Shown here piece after piece: positions 10,954 through 24,047 of a stretch of DNA of 64,000 bases. The position numbers were made by a program, and so were the translations under genes. The notes beneath the pieces are model-generated. The model searched no databases and was not told where the DNA came from. It saw only the letters and a program-made list of their open reading frames with translations. Position 1 is the stretch's first letter. Every line of letters starts with the position of its first letter. The DNA comes from Rhizopus arrhizus (taxonomy: Eukaryota; Mucoromycota; Mucoromycetes; Mucorales; Rhizopodaceae), in contig JAKZZE010000013.1 of the NCBI GenBank assembly GCA_024220505.1, positions 248,001 through 312,000 on the forward strand. Reading direction: 5' to 3'.

Positions 10954-12224
10954 ATGCCCAACTCAACATTTCCTGCTGTTATTTCTTTTGGGGATAACAA
11001 GAAACCTATCATTTCTGCTCGATTTGGTGATGAGGATGACGAAGATTTTAGCACCCGTATGGAAAATGCTATTGAGGTTCAAGAGATCGCTCCCAATTTA
11101 TACTTGAGTAAAGAGCTTTGGCTACCTGCTGGTGCTCGTGGTGTGTTTGGCGGACAGGTATGTAAACAAGGAAGGCATTTAGAGTAAGTTTACTTATTAG
11201 TCAATAGATTGTAGCTCAAGCTTTAAGAGCAGCTTTTTATACTGTTGGCGAAGAATTTGAGATTCATGTAAGTTCTATGTTTACTTTGTTTAAAAAAGCT
11301 AATCAAAACTCCCTTTTTTTTTTCTCTCTTTCGGGACAGTCTCTTCACAGTTATTTTATTTTGGCAGGAAGCGTTGATACACCTGTTGTTTATCAAGTAC
11401 AGCGTATTCGTGAAGGAAGATCTTATGCTACTAGATATGTTACTGCTTCTCAAAAGGGAAAGGTTATTTTTGTTTGCAGTTTCAGTTTCGCCAAGCCCGA
11501 CACAAAGAATCTCAACTTATCTCATCAGGTTGAAATGCCAATTGTTCCTCCTCCAGAAACATACCCTTCGTAAGTACAATGCTATCCAAAAAAAAAGGTG
11601 TGTTTTATGAACGTATATGTGTATTTGTTTAGTGAACAAGAGACTTTTGCGGAATTTTTGGCTCGTGATGATTTAGCACCTAAATATCGTGAAGCGATGG
11701 AGCAAAGAATGATGGAAACTTCACCAGTGGATTTCCGCCATTGTCATGTTCCTGGAGAATTAACTGGAGTAAGTATCTAACATGTAATTTTTCTTTCTTG
11801 ATCTTAATGAATGATCCCAGTTCCGCTACTTTAAAACAAGAGGCAAATTAAGAAATGACAAAGTACTTCATGCCTGTGTTATTGCTTATGCTTCAGATCA
11901 TGCTTTTATTAATGCAGCAACTGATGCGAATGCAGTTCCTATGAATGCTATCGGTATGTTGACTAGCTTAGATCATTGTATGTGGTTCCATTCAAATGCA
12001 AGAACCGATGAATGGTAAAAGAAACAGAAAGAAAACATATCATATGCTCATATTTGAGTAGGTTATTATATGATATGCACAGTCCTAGAACTAGTAATGG
12101 ACGTGGTATAGTGTTTGGTAGAATATATGCTGCAGATGGTACACTGGTTGCAACCACTTCTCAAGAAGGCATTATGCGACTTACCGAGAAGGAACAGGAA
12201 AATCGCATGAAATCTAAATTATAA
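10954..12224 (+). CDS. TES1: acyl-CoA thioesterase II (peroxisomal, ACOT8/Tes1-like)
   Basis: Hydrolyses acyl-CoA to free fatty acid and CoA, supporting peroxisomal beta-oxidation. Six exons: 10954-11157, 11208-11267, 11340-11569, 11633-11768, 11821-12014 and 12062-12224, giving 328 residues. The joins restore the double-hotdog TesB-family sequence, for example GVFGGQ|VIAQALRAAFYTV and PGELTG|FRYFKTRGKL. Catalytic-region landmarks such as LTSLDHCMWFH and the second-hotdog motif GRGIVFGRIYAADGTLVA are present. The protein ends in SKL, the canonical type-1 peroxisomal targeting signal, which supports localisation. Length matches the family. The start at 10954 is chosen because it is in frame with the conserved region; an ATG at 10913 lies in another frame. 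Confidence 0.93.
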
Positions 12225-13581
12225 AAACGCAACAAAGCAAATGTATTGTTCGTTTAATTCATTTATCATCATTTTACTCATTCATTTGACTTTTTTAAGA
12301 AATACATTTTATAATAAATGAACAAAGTTGTTTTATAATAAATCAATCATTTAGTTCACTTTAGAAAAATTTAAAAGAAAGCACGCATGGACCATACAGT
12401 TACGCATTATCGTATGAACTGATTGTTGCACAGGATAGTAAGCGATAGGAGAAAATTCAAACCATCCTTTCTTTAAATAGATCATTCCCAACAGAGTAGC
12501 AAAAAAAATCTACTCATAAAGACTTTTTCTCTTGACTAATGGTATGCAATGAGATGATACGAAGAGAGAAATCTTTTTTTTTTTTTTTTTTTTTTTTTGA
12601 GTCAGCTTATCATTCTTAAGACAGTATGAATATTATTTATATTATTTTCTGTTGTATCCAATCTCAAAAGCATAAACTAGGAGGGCTTGATTGATAAATC
12701 TTTAAGCACATCAACATCAAAAGAAATCATATCAGGCAGATAACAAATTCAGAAAAGCTACAGATTTTATGATGCCAGATATCTCCAAAGAAGACAAAGA
12801 AAATTCAGGCACGCAAAAAGAAAAGTGGGTATTATAAAAGAGATTGACGTTTGAATAAAATCTTTATATACACAACTCGCGTTACATGGAATTTGAGTTT
12901 TTTTTTTTTTTTAAAAAAAAGAGTATTTCAACTGTGAAGGTGATATTGTGAACCAAGCTGTTAATAATAAAGTCTATAATGCGTCTAGACGAAACATTCT
13001 TGAAGATAAATAAAACGAACCTTATTTAAGACTGCCACATATTCAACTTGACCAATCACTTTTTCTCCCCCTTAAAATTTATGCTATGCTTCTTTATTTA
13101 AAAATAGCAAGCTTGTGAGGGAATAAGAAACCCTTTATGTGTATAATCAAGTATAAGTAATAAAAAGTAAATCTATATACAATGCATTCAGGAAATCGCG
13201 CTTTTTTTTGTTTTTAAAATAATTTCTTGTACATTTGTGCTCGATTTAGCATGTTTGTTTACTATAAGGTTTTCTCTTCTTATTTTAGAAATGTCAACAG
13301 CAAAATGTTCATTATAAATAAATCACAGATAAGTGCAACATATGACTTTCAAAAAAAAAAAAAAAAAAAAAAAAACTATTTTGCTTACAATACATTTCTT
13401 CTTCTTTTCTTTTAATTTCTTTTACTATTTTATTTCAAAAAGATGACAGTAAGTTAGTAAATAAGAAGTAATACCACATTTGGAATAATATTAACGATAT
13501 AAATAGGAGCGCGATGATAAAGTAAAGTTATAGGCCATAAATGTTGTCTCTTTAATAACTTGCATAAACAATTAGGTTTAT
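12225..13581. other. intergenic stretch with homopolymer runs
   Basis: About 1.36 kb between two plus-strand genes. It contains a T-run (about 12570-12597), a T/A run near 12899-12920 and an A-run near 13350-13374. I see no gene, RNA or repeat family in it. Confidence 0.5.
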
Positions 13582-14458
13582 ATGGCAAAGATCGCCGAAC
13601 AAGCTGAAAGATATGATGGTAAAAACAAATTTATAACAAGATATCCTCTTATAAATACTAATCATGATCATCATTAGAAATGGTTACATTCGTAAAAGAG
13701 GCTATTCAGGTAAAAATTCGCTTACAGAAAACAAGACAATAAGCAAGTTAGGATAAATAAACTAAAAAAATATAGATCAATGGCAGTTTATCAACTGAAG
13801 AACGTAACCTTTTGTCCACATCCTTCAAGAATGTAGTTGGTGCTCACCGTAATTCATTAAGAATTATATATTCTGTACTAGCAAGAGAGAAAGAAAAAGA
13901 GAATGAAGCACAAGTAAATATAGTTGAAAGATACAAGGACAAGATTGAACAAGAGTTGTATGCTATATGTGATGATTTATTGAATCTCTTAAATGAACGC
14001 TTGGTTCCTGTCGCAAAGGAAGCAGAAGAAAAAGTATTTTGTTATAAAATGTAAGTAAAAGTATATAGATTATGAGATGTAAAAAGAAAACACATCATTT
14101 TAGGCTTGGAGACTATCATCGTTATATTGCTGAATATGCAACAGGAGAAAAGCGTCTTCAGTCCGCCGATAGTGCACATGAGGCTTATCAACAGGCTATG
14201 ACGATTGCTGAAAAAGATTTGGACACAGTGAATCCCGTTCGCTTAGGTCTCGCCTTAAATTATTCAGTTTTTTATTATGAAATCCTTAATTCACCCGATC
14301 GTGCTTGTCAATTAGCTAAAGAAGCGTTTGATGATGCTATTACTGAACTTGATAATATGACAGATCATTCTTATAAAGATTCTGTTCTTATCATGCAATT
14401 GTTAAGAGACAATGTCAGCTTATGGTCCACTGAAACTCAACAGGACATACAAGAGTAA
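13582..14458 (+). CDS. 14-3-3 family protein
   Basis: Dimeric adaptor that binds phosphoserine/threonine motifs and controls signalling, cell cycle and metabolism. Four exons: 13582-13618, 13678-13709, 13776-14050 and 14104-14458, giving 232 residues. Diagnostic blocks are [40 protein letters not shown] and [20 protein letters not shown], plus the C-terminal helix [14 protein letters not shown]. The C-terminal tail is short (ETQQDIQE), and family members usually have 245-260 residues. The sequence departs from the consensus in places ([10 protein letters not shown] instead of RRASWRI), so this may be a divergent paralogue. The gene converges on the BTB/CAP-Gly gene with 124 bp between the stops. 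Confidence 0.93.
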
Positions 14459-14582
14459 AACCTTTTCATCAGATAAACCAAACCCTACCTACATACATCT
14501 ATACACACAAGAGGATTTGAATAAGGAAAGGAGGGCGAAAAAAAAGTTTATTTTTTTTTTATTAAAAACATGCAGCTTACTT

Positions 14583-17155
14583 TCATCTTTGATGATAGAG
14601 TATTTTAAAGTCGTCAGGTTTAACAAATAAGGCCCTTTGAGGATCTGTATAAAAGTATCTTATTCCATCTATTGAACCATCACTTTTACCCACTATAAAA
14701 CAAAAATAAATGATGCGTATGCATCGCATAATTGCTCTGTACACTTACATCTACTCTCAAGTTCTACACCAATGTATGGGCCTTCTGCAAATTGAACAGG
14801 TCCAATGTATTTAATCGTTCCCAAAGTAGGTAAAGGACGACGAAGTAGTTCTACTTTATCACCTATCAAAGGCACACTGTCCACATCTTCTTCGTCACTC
14901 ACATCACTGCCTCCCATACTCCATCTTGGCTTTCGAAGCTTCCCGTTCTGTCCTCTTTTTGTCTTTTTGGGTGTCAGATATGCATTGGATGAAGATGACT
15001 TGATGGGTGAATTCGATCGTAAGGGTCTGGTGGGCAATTCGAATTTCAATCGACTCGGCTTTTCTTCCAAACGGGGTGTGACTGCAAGAGGTTCGACAGG
15101 CAAGAGTTGATCGGTCAAGGAGGTGAAGGAGGCACTGGTTCGAAGCATCGGTCTCTGCTGTTCCAGGAGAGAAGAAGACGTTGATAGTCTCTTGGCCTCT
15201 GTTTCACGTATTGATTCAACTACAAAGGGTGATTCGGCTGAAAGCGCTCTTGGTCTTGATTTGGGTCGAACTACCTCAATGATGGGATCTACAGAGAATC
15301 GACGGGAATAGTTGAAGCTCTTTTTGGATTTCCGAGGCTTGAAACTAAAGATGTGGCTAAAATCTGTATCACTTGGTTTGCAAATAGCACGGTAGGGTAC
15401 CCCAATGTCCTCTGCGAGTTGACGTAGTGTGTTCTTTTCGAGTTTCATGAATCCTCCTTGATTTTTTACCTTTGTCCAGCGTTGATTAATATAAGCAGCA
15501 CAGCGTGCCCTCGCCACCAAAAGAACATCATCAATTGCCATGTTCTTCACGACCTCTTGTCGTCCTACTAAATCACGTACGATGCCCTGGTATATCACAC
15601 CCGCATTGGTTTCTTGGATGCCTTCTGTCAAGACATGGGTAAGTAAGAAATCAAGAAAGTCAACAGAGAAACCAGCTCCGATGCCATCAACGCAAGATAA
15701 TAAGATGGGATATTCGACGCAATAAAAGTCAAAGAACTGTGATACCATACTGACTGTATAGTGTAAGATGGGGTTGATTAAATTCAAAGCAGGTTGTGAC
15801 CAGGTAGGGGTAGGATCCGCACTTCGAATTCGGGATAAGCACATGTGAAGTGAACTTAATACGTGGATCGCGTTATGCTTTGTCACATTGGAGAAAGTGA
15901 GTGATTCGATTTCGTGAATCACTGATTTGAACTTTATCTGTGGATCGATCAAAGTCTCCTGCTTGAGAACTGTCTGTAGCACATTCTTTCCTAGATTGGA
16001 TGAAGAGGAGACTAAAGAAGATATCAAAAAGGCAAATGGACGCTGTGACCAAAAGGGTGCAAGAGATTGAACGGGATCGCAATAGAGCAAAATGAGCGTT
16101 CTTCTTAACTCTGGTAATAATTCTACATGTTTATCAGACCAGGCAAGCATCGAAGGAAGAATGACGGCACATCTGGAACAGAAGCATTTGAATCCATGAC
16201 ACAGCTGCTGCATTTTATACAACAAAGCCTTGCCCAGCGTCTCAGAATGTCCAAGATAGTCTGCGGCATAAAATGTCTTTTGCATGACTCGAAGGTCGTG
16301 CTTACTTTGCTGAAGATCGTGATGTGAGCGAGATTTGGTTTTATCTTTGGGTAATGAAGAGACAATGATCCTGTCTGTGTAAAAGAAAGTTAAGAGGGTA
16401 TCAACAATAGCTACGTTAAACAGATCGTCAGTCAAATGGACAACTGAACTTGAAGCTTCTTGAAATTGGGTACAAAAGAGTGAATAAAAATAAGAAGATT
16501 GAGCAGCCAAAATGAATTTGTGTGCTTTAAATGAAGGTGTTGGAATATTGACTTGTTGGGTATTATTATCTGGACAAGTAGACAGAATCATGACTGTATC
16601 GGGTTTCTTTTTATCGTTAGATGATGGAATAATATGAATTGTTACATCGGTTGCTATATTTTCATGCAGCATACATTTTAAGTCATCAATCAACTGAACA
16701 CTGTCTGGTACAGAATCAGAATGTAAAGGCAAAAGAGGTACGCCCAGTTGAACACTTAGGCCCTCTAATTGATTAACTGTGTCACCAGCAATTGTTGCAT
16801 CTGTGGATTCTAGTGATACAAAGGAAGCAGTGTACCAAAAACGGAGTAAATGTTGAAATAATTCCTGACAAATAATTTGGCTGATGTCCAATTTTAACGG
16901 TGAATGGCTTTCATAAAGAAGTTCTGGTAAATAACTTTCTACAAATATCTTTGGTGCTCGTGCTAGTATAATAGCTATAGGCAAAGAATGTGTGTTAGTG
17001 CATATTTTTAAAAGTTCTCTGATTCCTTCATTACCTCTGTGAGCCCAAATTTCACTTGAAGGAAAACAAAAACATATGTCTGCCAAGTATTCTTTTGGCT
17101 TGCTGAGTAGTTTATTTAATGAATTATGAATGGTACTGATAGGTTCATCAAACAT
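14583..17155 (-). CDS. BTB-domain and CAP-Gly domain protein
   Basis: Predicted cytoskeletal adaptor. Two exons: 17155-14749 and 14692-14583, giving 838 residues. The N-terminal half has a BTB/POZ-like fold, with ATDVTIHIIPSS, then a gap, then SFKAHKFILAAQSSYFYSLF and VVHLTDD. A long helical region and a Ser/Arg/Pro-rich low-complexity stretch (about 620-760) follow. The C-terminus is a CAP-Gly domain: GDKVELLRRPLPTLGTIKYI and GPYIGVELESR in exon 1, completed after the intron by GKSDGSIDGIRYFYTDPQ. CAP-Gly domains bind tubulin or EB1 C-termini, so a microtubule-linked role is inferred. The BTB plus C-terminal CAP-Gly arrangement is not one I can tie to a named yeast gene. Without the second exon the CAP-Gly fold would be cut in half, which supports the intron. 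Confidence 0.85.
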
Positions 17156-18573
17156 TCCACTCAGTTTATTTACTTCAATTTTTAATTGGTATTAAAAAAA
17201 GAAGGAAAAAAGGAAAGAAGAGAGTAAAGAAGAAAGAAAGGAAAAAAAAAATATATAAATATAATCTGAGCTTATAATCACTTTAATAGGTGGGTTGCAA
17301 TTTCTAATATCAAATGAGATGATGAATAAAAAAAAAAGTTACCATTGTTTGTTATGAGAATGATCATATCAGTCATGAATGACTTTACACTTATTCTTTC
17401 TCTTTTTCATATAAACAACAACCAACAAAACAATCAAAAATGGGATTTTTAATCCCCTCTCCCGATATTCTCCCCTGCAACCATTAAAATACAACTTGCA
17501 CAACTCCATGGTTTTCTGCAAGAAAAACTACTTCTTTTACTATCAGCTAGACAAAAAAAGAAAGATGTCCGTGCGGCATCATTAAAGAATGCCACTTTTT
17601 TTTTTTTTTTTTTTTTTGAATATAGCTTAGTTTGTGTTTATGCTATCTTTTTTAGAAAACTCTTTCCGTTTGTAACAGAGACAACTGTGATAACGTTTTC
17701 TATTGGACGTAAGATTGATTTCATTTTACGTAATGATTTTTTATTTTGTAAAAACGTGATGAATACACAGCATTTACGTGAGATTTTTTTGCTTGTCCGT
17801 TCATAAAACAAATTTGCACTCTATTTTCTTCATACTTTTTTACATTATCAATTACAGAAAAGAAAATTATTTTCCAGTTTTTATTTCGCTTTATAGCCTA
17901 AAATAGCAACCGTGACTTGTTTTTTACGCCAAGATGTGGTTGGGGATGGCGCGTAATGCATAATATTTGTGGCGAGTTTCAATGTCAGCTTAGTTTTTTC
18001 GTACAGAAGATGACTTCAACCCCAAATAATACTAAAACAGATATTGCAATTGGCAAAGATAATATAAAATGAAAATATACAAAGTTTACTTTAATGTTAC
18101 TAATAAACGCTTGTATTCTCCGAAAGATAAAGTTATAAGCGCAGTGTGAAAGCATTAATAAAAACTAAGGCATGTAAAGTGCCAAGAACATGAGTAATTA
18201 CTCCTTTAAACAGCTTACATTTCATAAAGCTGACTAGCTATTTTCAGAGCTTTGCTTCACAATATAAGGTTACTTTTGTATGCACCCAGGTAACATCCCC
18301 CCTGAAGTCCTTTGTCTGGTGTCACCACGAGCTGAGCTGCGGATAAATACATGAAATTAAAGCAAAGAGAAAAATATTAAAAGGCCACAGTGATCCTTTC
18401 TTTAAAAAAACTTGAGGTCCTTTTTAGAAGGTTGTTTTGCTCTCTTAATTCTAGTAATATTTATAAGAAAAAGCAAGAGAGAATTATATAAGCCACAATG
18501 AATCCTACAACATATTTAGAGACTGGAAAAACAATCTAAAAAAAGCAACTTTCTACTTTTTATTTTTAAAGCC
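17156..18573. other. intergenic region between divergent genes
   Basis: About 1.4 kb separating the starts of the BTB/CAP-Gly gene (minus) and eRF1 (plus), so it should hold both promoters. It includes a T-run near 17599-17617. I see no open reading frame, RNA gene or recognisable repeat. Confidence 0.55.
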
Positions 18574-20091
18574 ATGTCTTCAACACAACATACAGACACA
18601 ACTGATGAAAATGTCGAGATTTGGAAGATGAAAAAGTTGATTAAAAGCCTAGAAATGGCTAGAGGGTAAAAAGGGGGAAAATAATAACATAAATACGTAT
18701 ATGCTTATACATTAGAATAGCAATGGTACCTCGATGATTTCACTTGTAATTCGTAAGACCTAAAAGAAGTCTCAGATACATACCACATGAAAAAATTTAA
18801 CAAAAAATAATTAGCTCCAAAAGACCAAATCTCTCGCGTAGTTAAAATGCTGGCCGATGAATACGGTACCGCCTCTAATATCAAATCCCGTGTCAACAAA
18901 CTTTCTGTACTGTCCGCCATTATTTCAACTCAACAACGCTTAAAACTTTATAATAAAGGTATAGAGAGGGAAAAAGAGGTCATGTATATATAGAAAAGAG
19001 AAATAGACTGGGTCATTTTATGTATAGTTCCTGATAATGGATTGGTTGTTTATTGTGGTACCATTATTACAGACGAAGGCAAAGAAAAGAAGGTGAACAT
19101 TGATTTTGAACCTCATAAGCCGATCAATACCTCTCTTTACTTGTGTGACAATAAGTTCCACGTCGAGCCACTTGCCGAACTTTTAGACAATGACGTTAAA
19201 TTTGGCTTTATTGTGATGGATGGTAATGGTACGTTGTTTGGTACTGTATGCGGTAACGTGCGAGATGTGATTCACAAACTTTCGGTTGATCTACCCAAGA
19301 AGCACGGTCGTGGTGGTCAGTCTGCTCTTCGTTTCTCTCGTCTTCGTGAGGAGAAGCGACACAACTATTTGAGAAAGATCGCAGAATTAGCCGTACAGCT
19401 ATTTATCACTAATGACAAGGTCAACGTGGCTGGCCTGGTCTTGGCTGGTTCTGCTGATTTCAAAACTGAACTGTCTCAATCCGATCTTTTTGATCCCCGT
19501 CTTCGTGCCAAGGTTGTCAAGATTGTTGATGTCTCTTATGGTGGTGAAAATGGCTTTAATCAGGCCATTGAGTTATCATCTGAGGCCCTTTCTAATGTAA
19601 AATTCATTCAAGAAAAGCGTTTGATTGGTGATTACTTTGGCGAAATTTCTCAAGACACTGGCAAATATTGTTTTGGTGTGGATGATACTTTAAAAGCACT
19701 TGAGATGGGAGCCGTAGAAACGCTGATCGTATGGGAAAATTTGAGTACGAATAGGTATATACTCCGTGATGCCTCTGGTACAGAAAGTATCGTTTATCCT
19801 AATGCAGAAGAAGAAAAGACAAAGAGTTTCATGATTGACAAGAGCGCTGATGCTACACCCAACTCAGAAATGGAAATTGTTGAATGTATGCCCTTGTTGG
19901 AATGGTTTACTCATAAATATAAAGAATTTGGTGCCAATTTGGAAATTGTCACAGACAGATCACAGGAAGGTGCTCAATTTGTAAGAGGCTTTGGCGGTAT
20001 TGGTGGTATTCTTAGGTACCGTGTTAATTTTGAACAACTTAATTATGAATCGGATGAATTCATTTCTGATGACGATGAAGAATACATTTAG
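18574..20091 (+). CDS. SUP45: eukaryotic peptide chain release factor eRF1
   Basis: Recognises all three stop codons in the ribosomal A site and triggers peptidyl-tRNA hydrolysis with eRF3. Four exons: 18574-18665, 18721-18752, 18815-18958 and 19028-20091, giving 443 residues, the normal family length. Domain 1 carries NIKS ([12 protein letters not shown]) and YLCDNKF, the stop-codon decoding elements. Domain 2 has the catalytic GGQ in [15 protein letters not shown]. Domain 3 ends with [20 protein letters not shown] and an acidic tail (SDDDEEYI). The first introns split the conserved segment [21 protein letters not shown], and the joins reproduce the consensus exactly. Standard decoding motifs mean no sign of an altered genetic code. 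Confidence 0.97.
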
Positions 20092-20242
20092 AGAAACAAA
20101 TACATATGTGAATATAAAAGAGTATGATTTTTATTAAACAGAATCATTTGATTCATAATATCATTTGTTTATGTAGTTTAATAATAATATCTAAACTGTA
20201 TCATCGTCAACAATAAAAAAATGCTTAACTTTCTTTGCAAAT

Positions 20243-22175
20243 TTATCCTTTTACCTGTTTTTCTCTTTTATCTTCTACTGGAGCTTGCAAATCTAGTTTA
20301 CAATTCTGTTTATATAAAAGATGGCTTGTTGATAAGGAAATGACACACCCTAATAATGAACTTCCTAAATTAAAAAGATTGCCAAAATCTAGAGTTAAAG
20401 AAGAAAAGTAAAAAAAAGTAAATGTTAAGTCTCCTTTTTATACAGGCAGTAATACCTACAATAAGAAGGTTGGTCTTTGAAAGGGTATAAATAAGATGCA
20501 ACTACACCTCCTCCGCTTCCAAACATAATAATAATTGCCACAGCTACTGCTCGAATGTCTAAAATAGGGAAATTAATAGCAGACCAGCCTACATTTGCAG
20601 CAACTGAATTGCAAAAAAAAAAAAAAAAAAAAAAAAAAGCTTCTACTAAGTGAACACTTATGCTTTTATTCTTCTTACACTGTACTCCAACACCAAAAGG
20701 AATTACGAAAAGTGAGCCATATTTTGCTGTTATTAATCTTTGTTTAGTATAAAAAAGGAAAAGAAAATGGTTTCCACTTCATCACTATACACTTACCCCA
20801 TCGATCTTCAAGGATTCGAAGTAGCATAAATCCAATAGCTGTTACAAGGAACCCTATGGATATTATAATACCTCTTTTATTCTTGTGTTTGTCGGTCAAA
20901 TATCCACCAAGGTAGGTAGCAGCAGCTAGCATGACACTAGGCGGTGCAGATAAAAGTTGTGAGTTCAACACAGAAAATCCGAAACCTATCAGTTAGTAAA
21001 AAAAAAATTAGAAGACGATAACTTTAATACGAATATACCGTTGACAATGATGGGTGTAAATATTTGAAAACTTATCAAATTGATTCCGCACAAGAAATAG
21101 CACAATGAAAACATAATTGTTTTCCAGTCTAATATTGCTTTGATGATTGTCCTGACGTCAACATGTATATGGGCTTCGGGTATTTGGATGTGTGATTTAT
21201 GGATCGCTTTCTGATCATCCGTCAACCAAGATACTTGTTCAATATTATCAAATAAAAAAATATAAGATATGATTCCAAGGCAAATGGTTGGAACGCCTTC
21301 GATAATAAAGAGATACTGCCAACCATGCAAACCCTTCCTTCCTTCCAGAAATGAAGTGCCATAGGCAATAGGTCCCGAGACAACTCCGGAGAGTGCAGTC
21401 ATGCAAAGTAGTACAGCAACACGTTTTGAAAACTCATCTGGTCTGTAAAGTTTGGACAAGACATAAAGGATACCAGGGACATATCCACTCTCAGCTGCTC
21501 TATAGTACTTGTATAAGGATACAGATGGCTTACTTTAATGACTGATTTACCCAAGCAACAGTCGACAAACTAAGAGACTCTGAAAGTTTTTGGTGAAAGC
21601 CATGCAAAGGGTCACAATACCCCACACAAGCATAATGAACGATAGCCAAAAGGTGGCAGTTGTACGCTTTAAAGCAATATTAGACGGTACTTCAAATATG
21701 AGCTATGCATCGATATAAGAAAAAGAAAAACAAAACCAGTAAATCTTCATACTTACATAGGTTATAAAAAAAGCTATAGCCAAACTTAATTGTTCTGATG
21801 TCAACTAATGAAAACTATGATTTACTGTTTATCTTTTCTTTTTACTTTATCTTACATTTAAATCATTTTTGATACCACCTAAACTATTACACGTTATTTT
21901 CTTCTGCTATTTTTTTTTTATGTCTGCAATATTTACCTTGCATTTCCAATATTTGTACGATCCAAGAAGTCTATAAAATAAAAGACGCAAAACAAAGGCA
22001 TAATATGCCGATCAATAGTACGAGCAATCAATTTTTGTTCTCTTTTTTTATCAATAAGTCGAGACTCGAATGATTTTTTAAGAGTCAATTCACCACAACT
22101 TTCTTTTGATATACTTAATCCTGCTATATGACTAAAGCCAATGTTGATTTCTTCGTTTGTTTGTGAATTTAACAT
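20243..22175 (-). CDS. major facilitator superfamily permease, Dal5-like anion:cation symporter family
   Basis: Twelve-helix plasma-membrane transporter of the fungal Dal5/allantoate permease group (anionic nitrogen or vitamin substrates). Nine exons: 22175-21937, 21883-21856, 21804-21757, 21702-21551, 21499-21039, 20985-20797, 20726-20679, 20603-20460 and 20388-20243, 484 residues with all phases consistent. Family landmarks: FYFIDFLDRTNIGNA at TM1, FEVPSNIALKRT after TM2, the GWQYLFIIEGVPT segment, VLNSQLLSAPPSV at TM7-8 and a final helix LGSSLLGCVISLS. Exons 2 and 3 are only 28 and 48 nt. The intron before exon 8 holds a run of about 26 T in transcript sense. Substrate is not predictable. 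It converges on eRF1 with 151 bp between stops. Confidence 0.87.
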
Positions 22176-22415
22176 GTATTATACTAAAAAGAAGAAAAGG
22201 AAGACGAAGAAAAAGTTCATTGCTTTTTATATGTCCAATTGCATAAACAAAAAGCAAAAAGGAAATCTTTCCCCCCGTTTATACTTGTTTTGAGTAGTTC
22301 AGTGCAAAAAAAAAAAAAAATGATGTATGCTAATAAAAAGTTCTTTATTCTCTATTTTGAAATTAAATGCACAGATAAAATTAAGTTATTACAATTATGG
22401 TATTTCCTTTTTGTA

Positions 22416-24047
22416 TTAAATTTCGGTTTTGTTCTCTTTTTCTAATCTCTTTTTCTCCAAAATGTGTGCGTCTTGGTATCCAGGAATCCATCCAAACAGG
22501 AATCGACCAATAGCAGGCTTACGTACACGAACAAACCAGATAGGAATAGCGAGTAAGCCAACAACAATACAAATAATATATTGATAGACACCCGCTGATC
22601 CAGCGTCGATCAAGGGTGCAATAACCAAATAAATATCAATAATGACAAACAGAATAGCAAAAGGCAACCAAACCTTAAAAGGTCTAGGCATATGCTTCGT
22701 CTTCTTTTTAAAACGCATCAAGATTAAGCCAAAGACGGCAAAACCATAAAAGAGCCAACCAGTGAAGCTGTACATCTTGGCAAGATAGGTGAAATCACCA
22801 GGAATACACCAAATGGTGGCAATGATGCCTACCAAAATCAAGGCTCGAATAGGAGTGCCACGCTTTTCATTGAGCTGTCCAAAGGCAGGAGGCATAAATA
22901 CGCTATCCTCGTTAGCAGAGGCCATCACTAAACGAGAAGCACCCCAAACATTACCATTGACTGCACCAAAGGTAGAAAATACAACCATAATAGCAAAAAA
23001 GTAGGCACCTCCCTTACCCATCGCAACCGATCCGAGTTGCATAGCAACAGTTGAAGAGGTAGCTACAGTGTTTACAGGCAAAGTGGCAAAATACGCCAAG
23101 TTACTGAGTACATAGACTGAGGTGACGATCGTACAAGAAATAAAAATAGCCAACGGCAAGTTACGCTTAGGATTCTTGACTTCGCCCACACCATAATTTA
23201 AGTTATTCCAGCCGTTGTAAGAGAAGAGAGCCATGTACATTGCTGTACCATAATCCAATGCATTACTTGAGCTACCCTCAAAAGCCTTTTGAAAATTTTC
23301 TGTGTGTCCTTTACCGAGCCATACCCAACCAATAATGATGATCATCCCAAGAGCAAGCAGTTTGGCAAACGTAAACACATTAGCAATCAAAGCGCCCGCG
23401 CGTTGTCCAAAGGCATTCAAGAGTACAACAAACCAAATACAACCAATCGTCACAAGCTTCAGCGCGTAATTGGGCATCTCAACTGTGGCTCCAGTGATAT
23501 CGTTGGGATCAAAGTAAGCCATTTGTAATATATATTGGGCAAAGACAGTTGCAATAGAAGCTGTACCAATCGGGTTGGTCAACAACAGATTAGACCATGT
23601 AAAGGTCAAGCCAAGGCAAATACCGTAGGATGATTTAAGGTACTGATATTCACCACCTGATTTCGTAATCATTGTGCCCAGTTCAGCATAACAAAGTGCG
23701 CCAATCATACTGAGCAAACCACCAATCGTCCAGACCAAAAGTGAAGCACCCACAGTTCCTACCTTTAAAGTCACAGGTCCCGGTGAAGCAAAGATACCGC
23801 TGCCAATAATCAAGCCTACAATCTATTATAAAATGTAAGAAAAAGATAGAAATACAAAAGCATATGGAGCGCTTACCATGTTACAACTACTCAAAAGACC
23901 CATGTGAGGTTCTACTGCATTTTCGCCTTTCTCGGTTGCTCCTGCTTCAACTGTGTGAAGACTTGATTCAATTGATGTGATTGAATTTTTCTTCTCCAAT
24001 CCAAAAGGAGAGGAATAGCCTTCATTGTGACTAAGATCTGTGGTCAT
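22416..24047 (-). CDS. amino-acid permease, APC superfamily (LAT/Mup1-like)
   Basis: Multi-spanning amino-acid transporter. Two exons: 24047-23877 and 23822-22416, giving 525 residues. The join SCNM|IVGLIIGSGIFASPG rebuilds the conserved TM1 unwound motif GSGIFASPG of the L-type amino-acid transporter family. Other hallmarks are WTIGGLLSMIGALCYAELG and GGEYQYLKSSYG, then about twelve hydrophobic helices. The N-terminal exon is hydrophilic and cytosolic. The best yeast analogue by family is Mup1 (methionine), but substrate specificity is inference. The MFS permease lies directly downstream on the same strand, about 240 bp away. Confidence 0.9.

Noticed and set aside
10913..11107. Upstream ATG and 64-codon frame before the thioesterase
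   Set aside because: It is in a different frame from the conserved TesB sequence; the ATG at 10954 fits.
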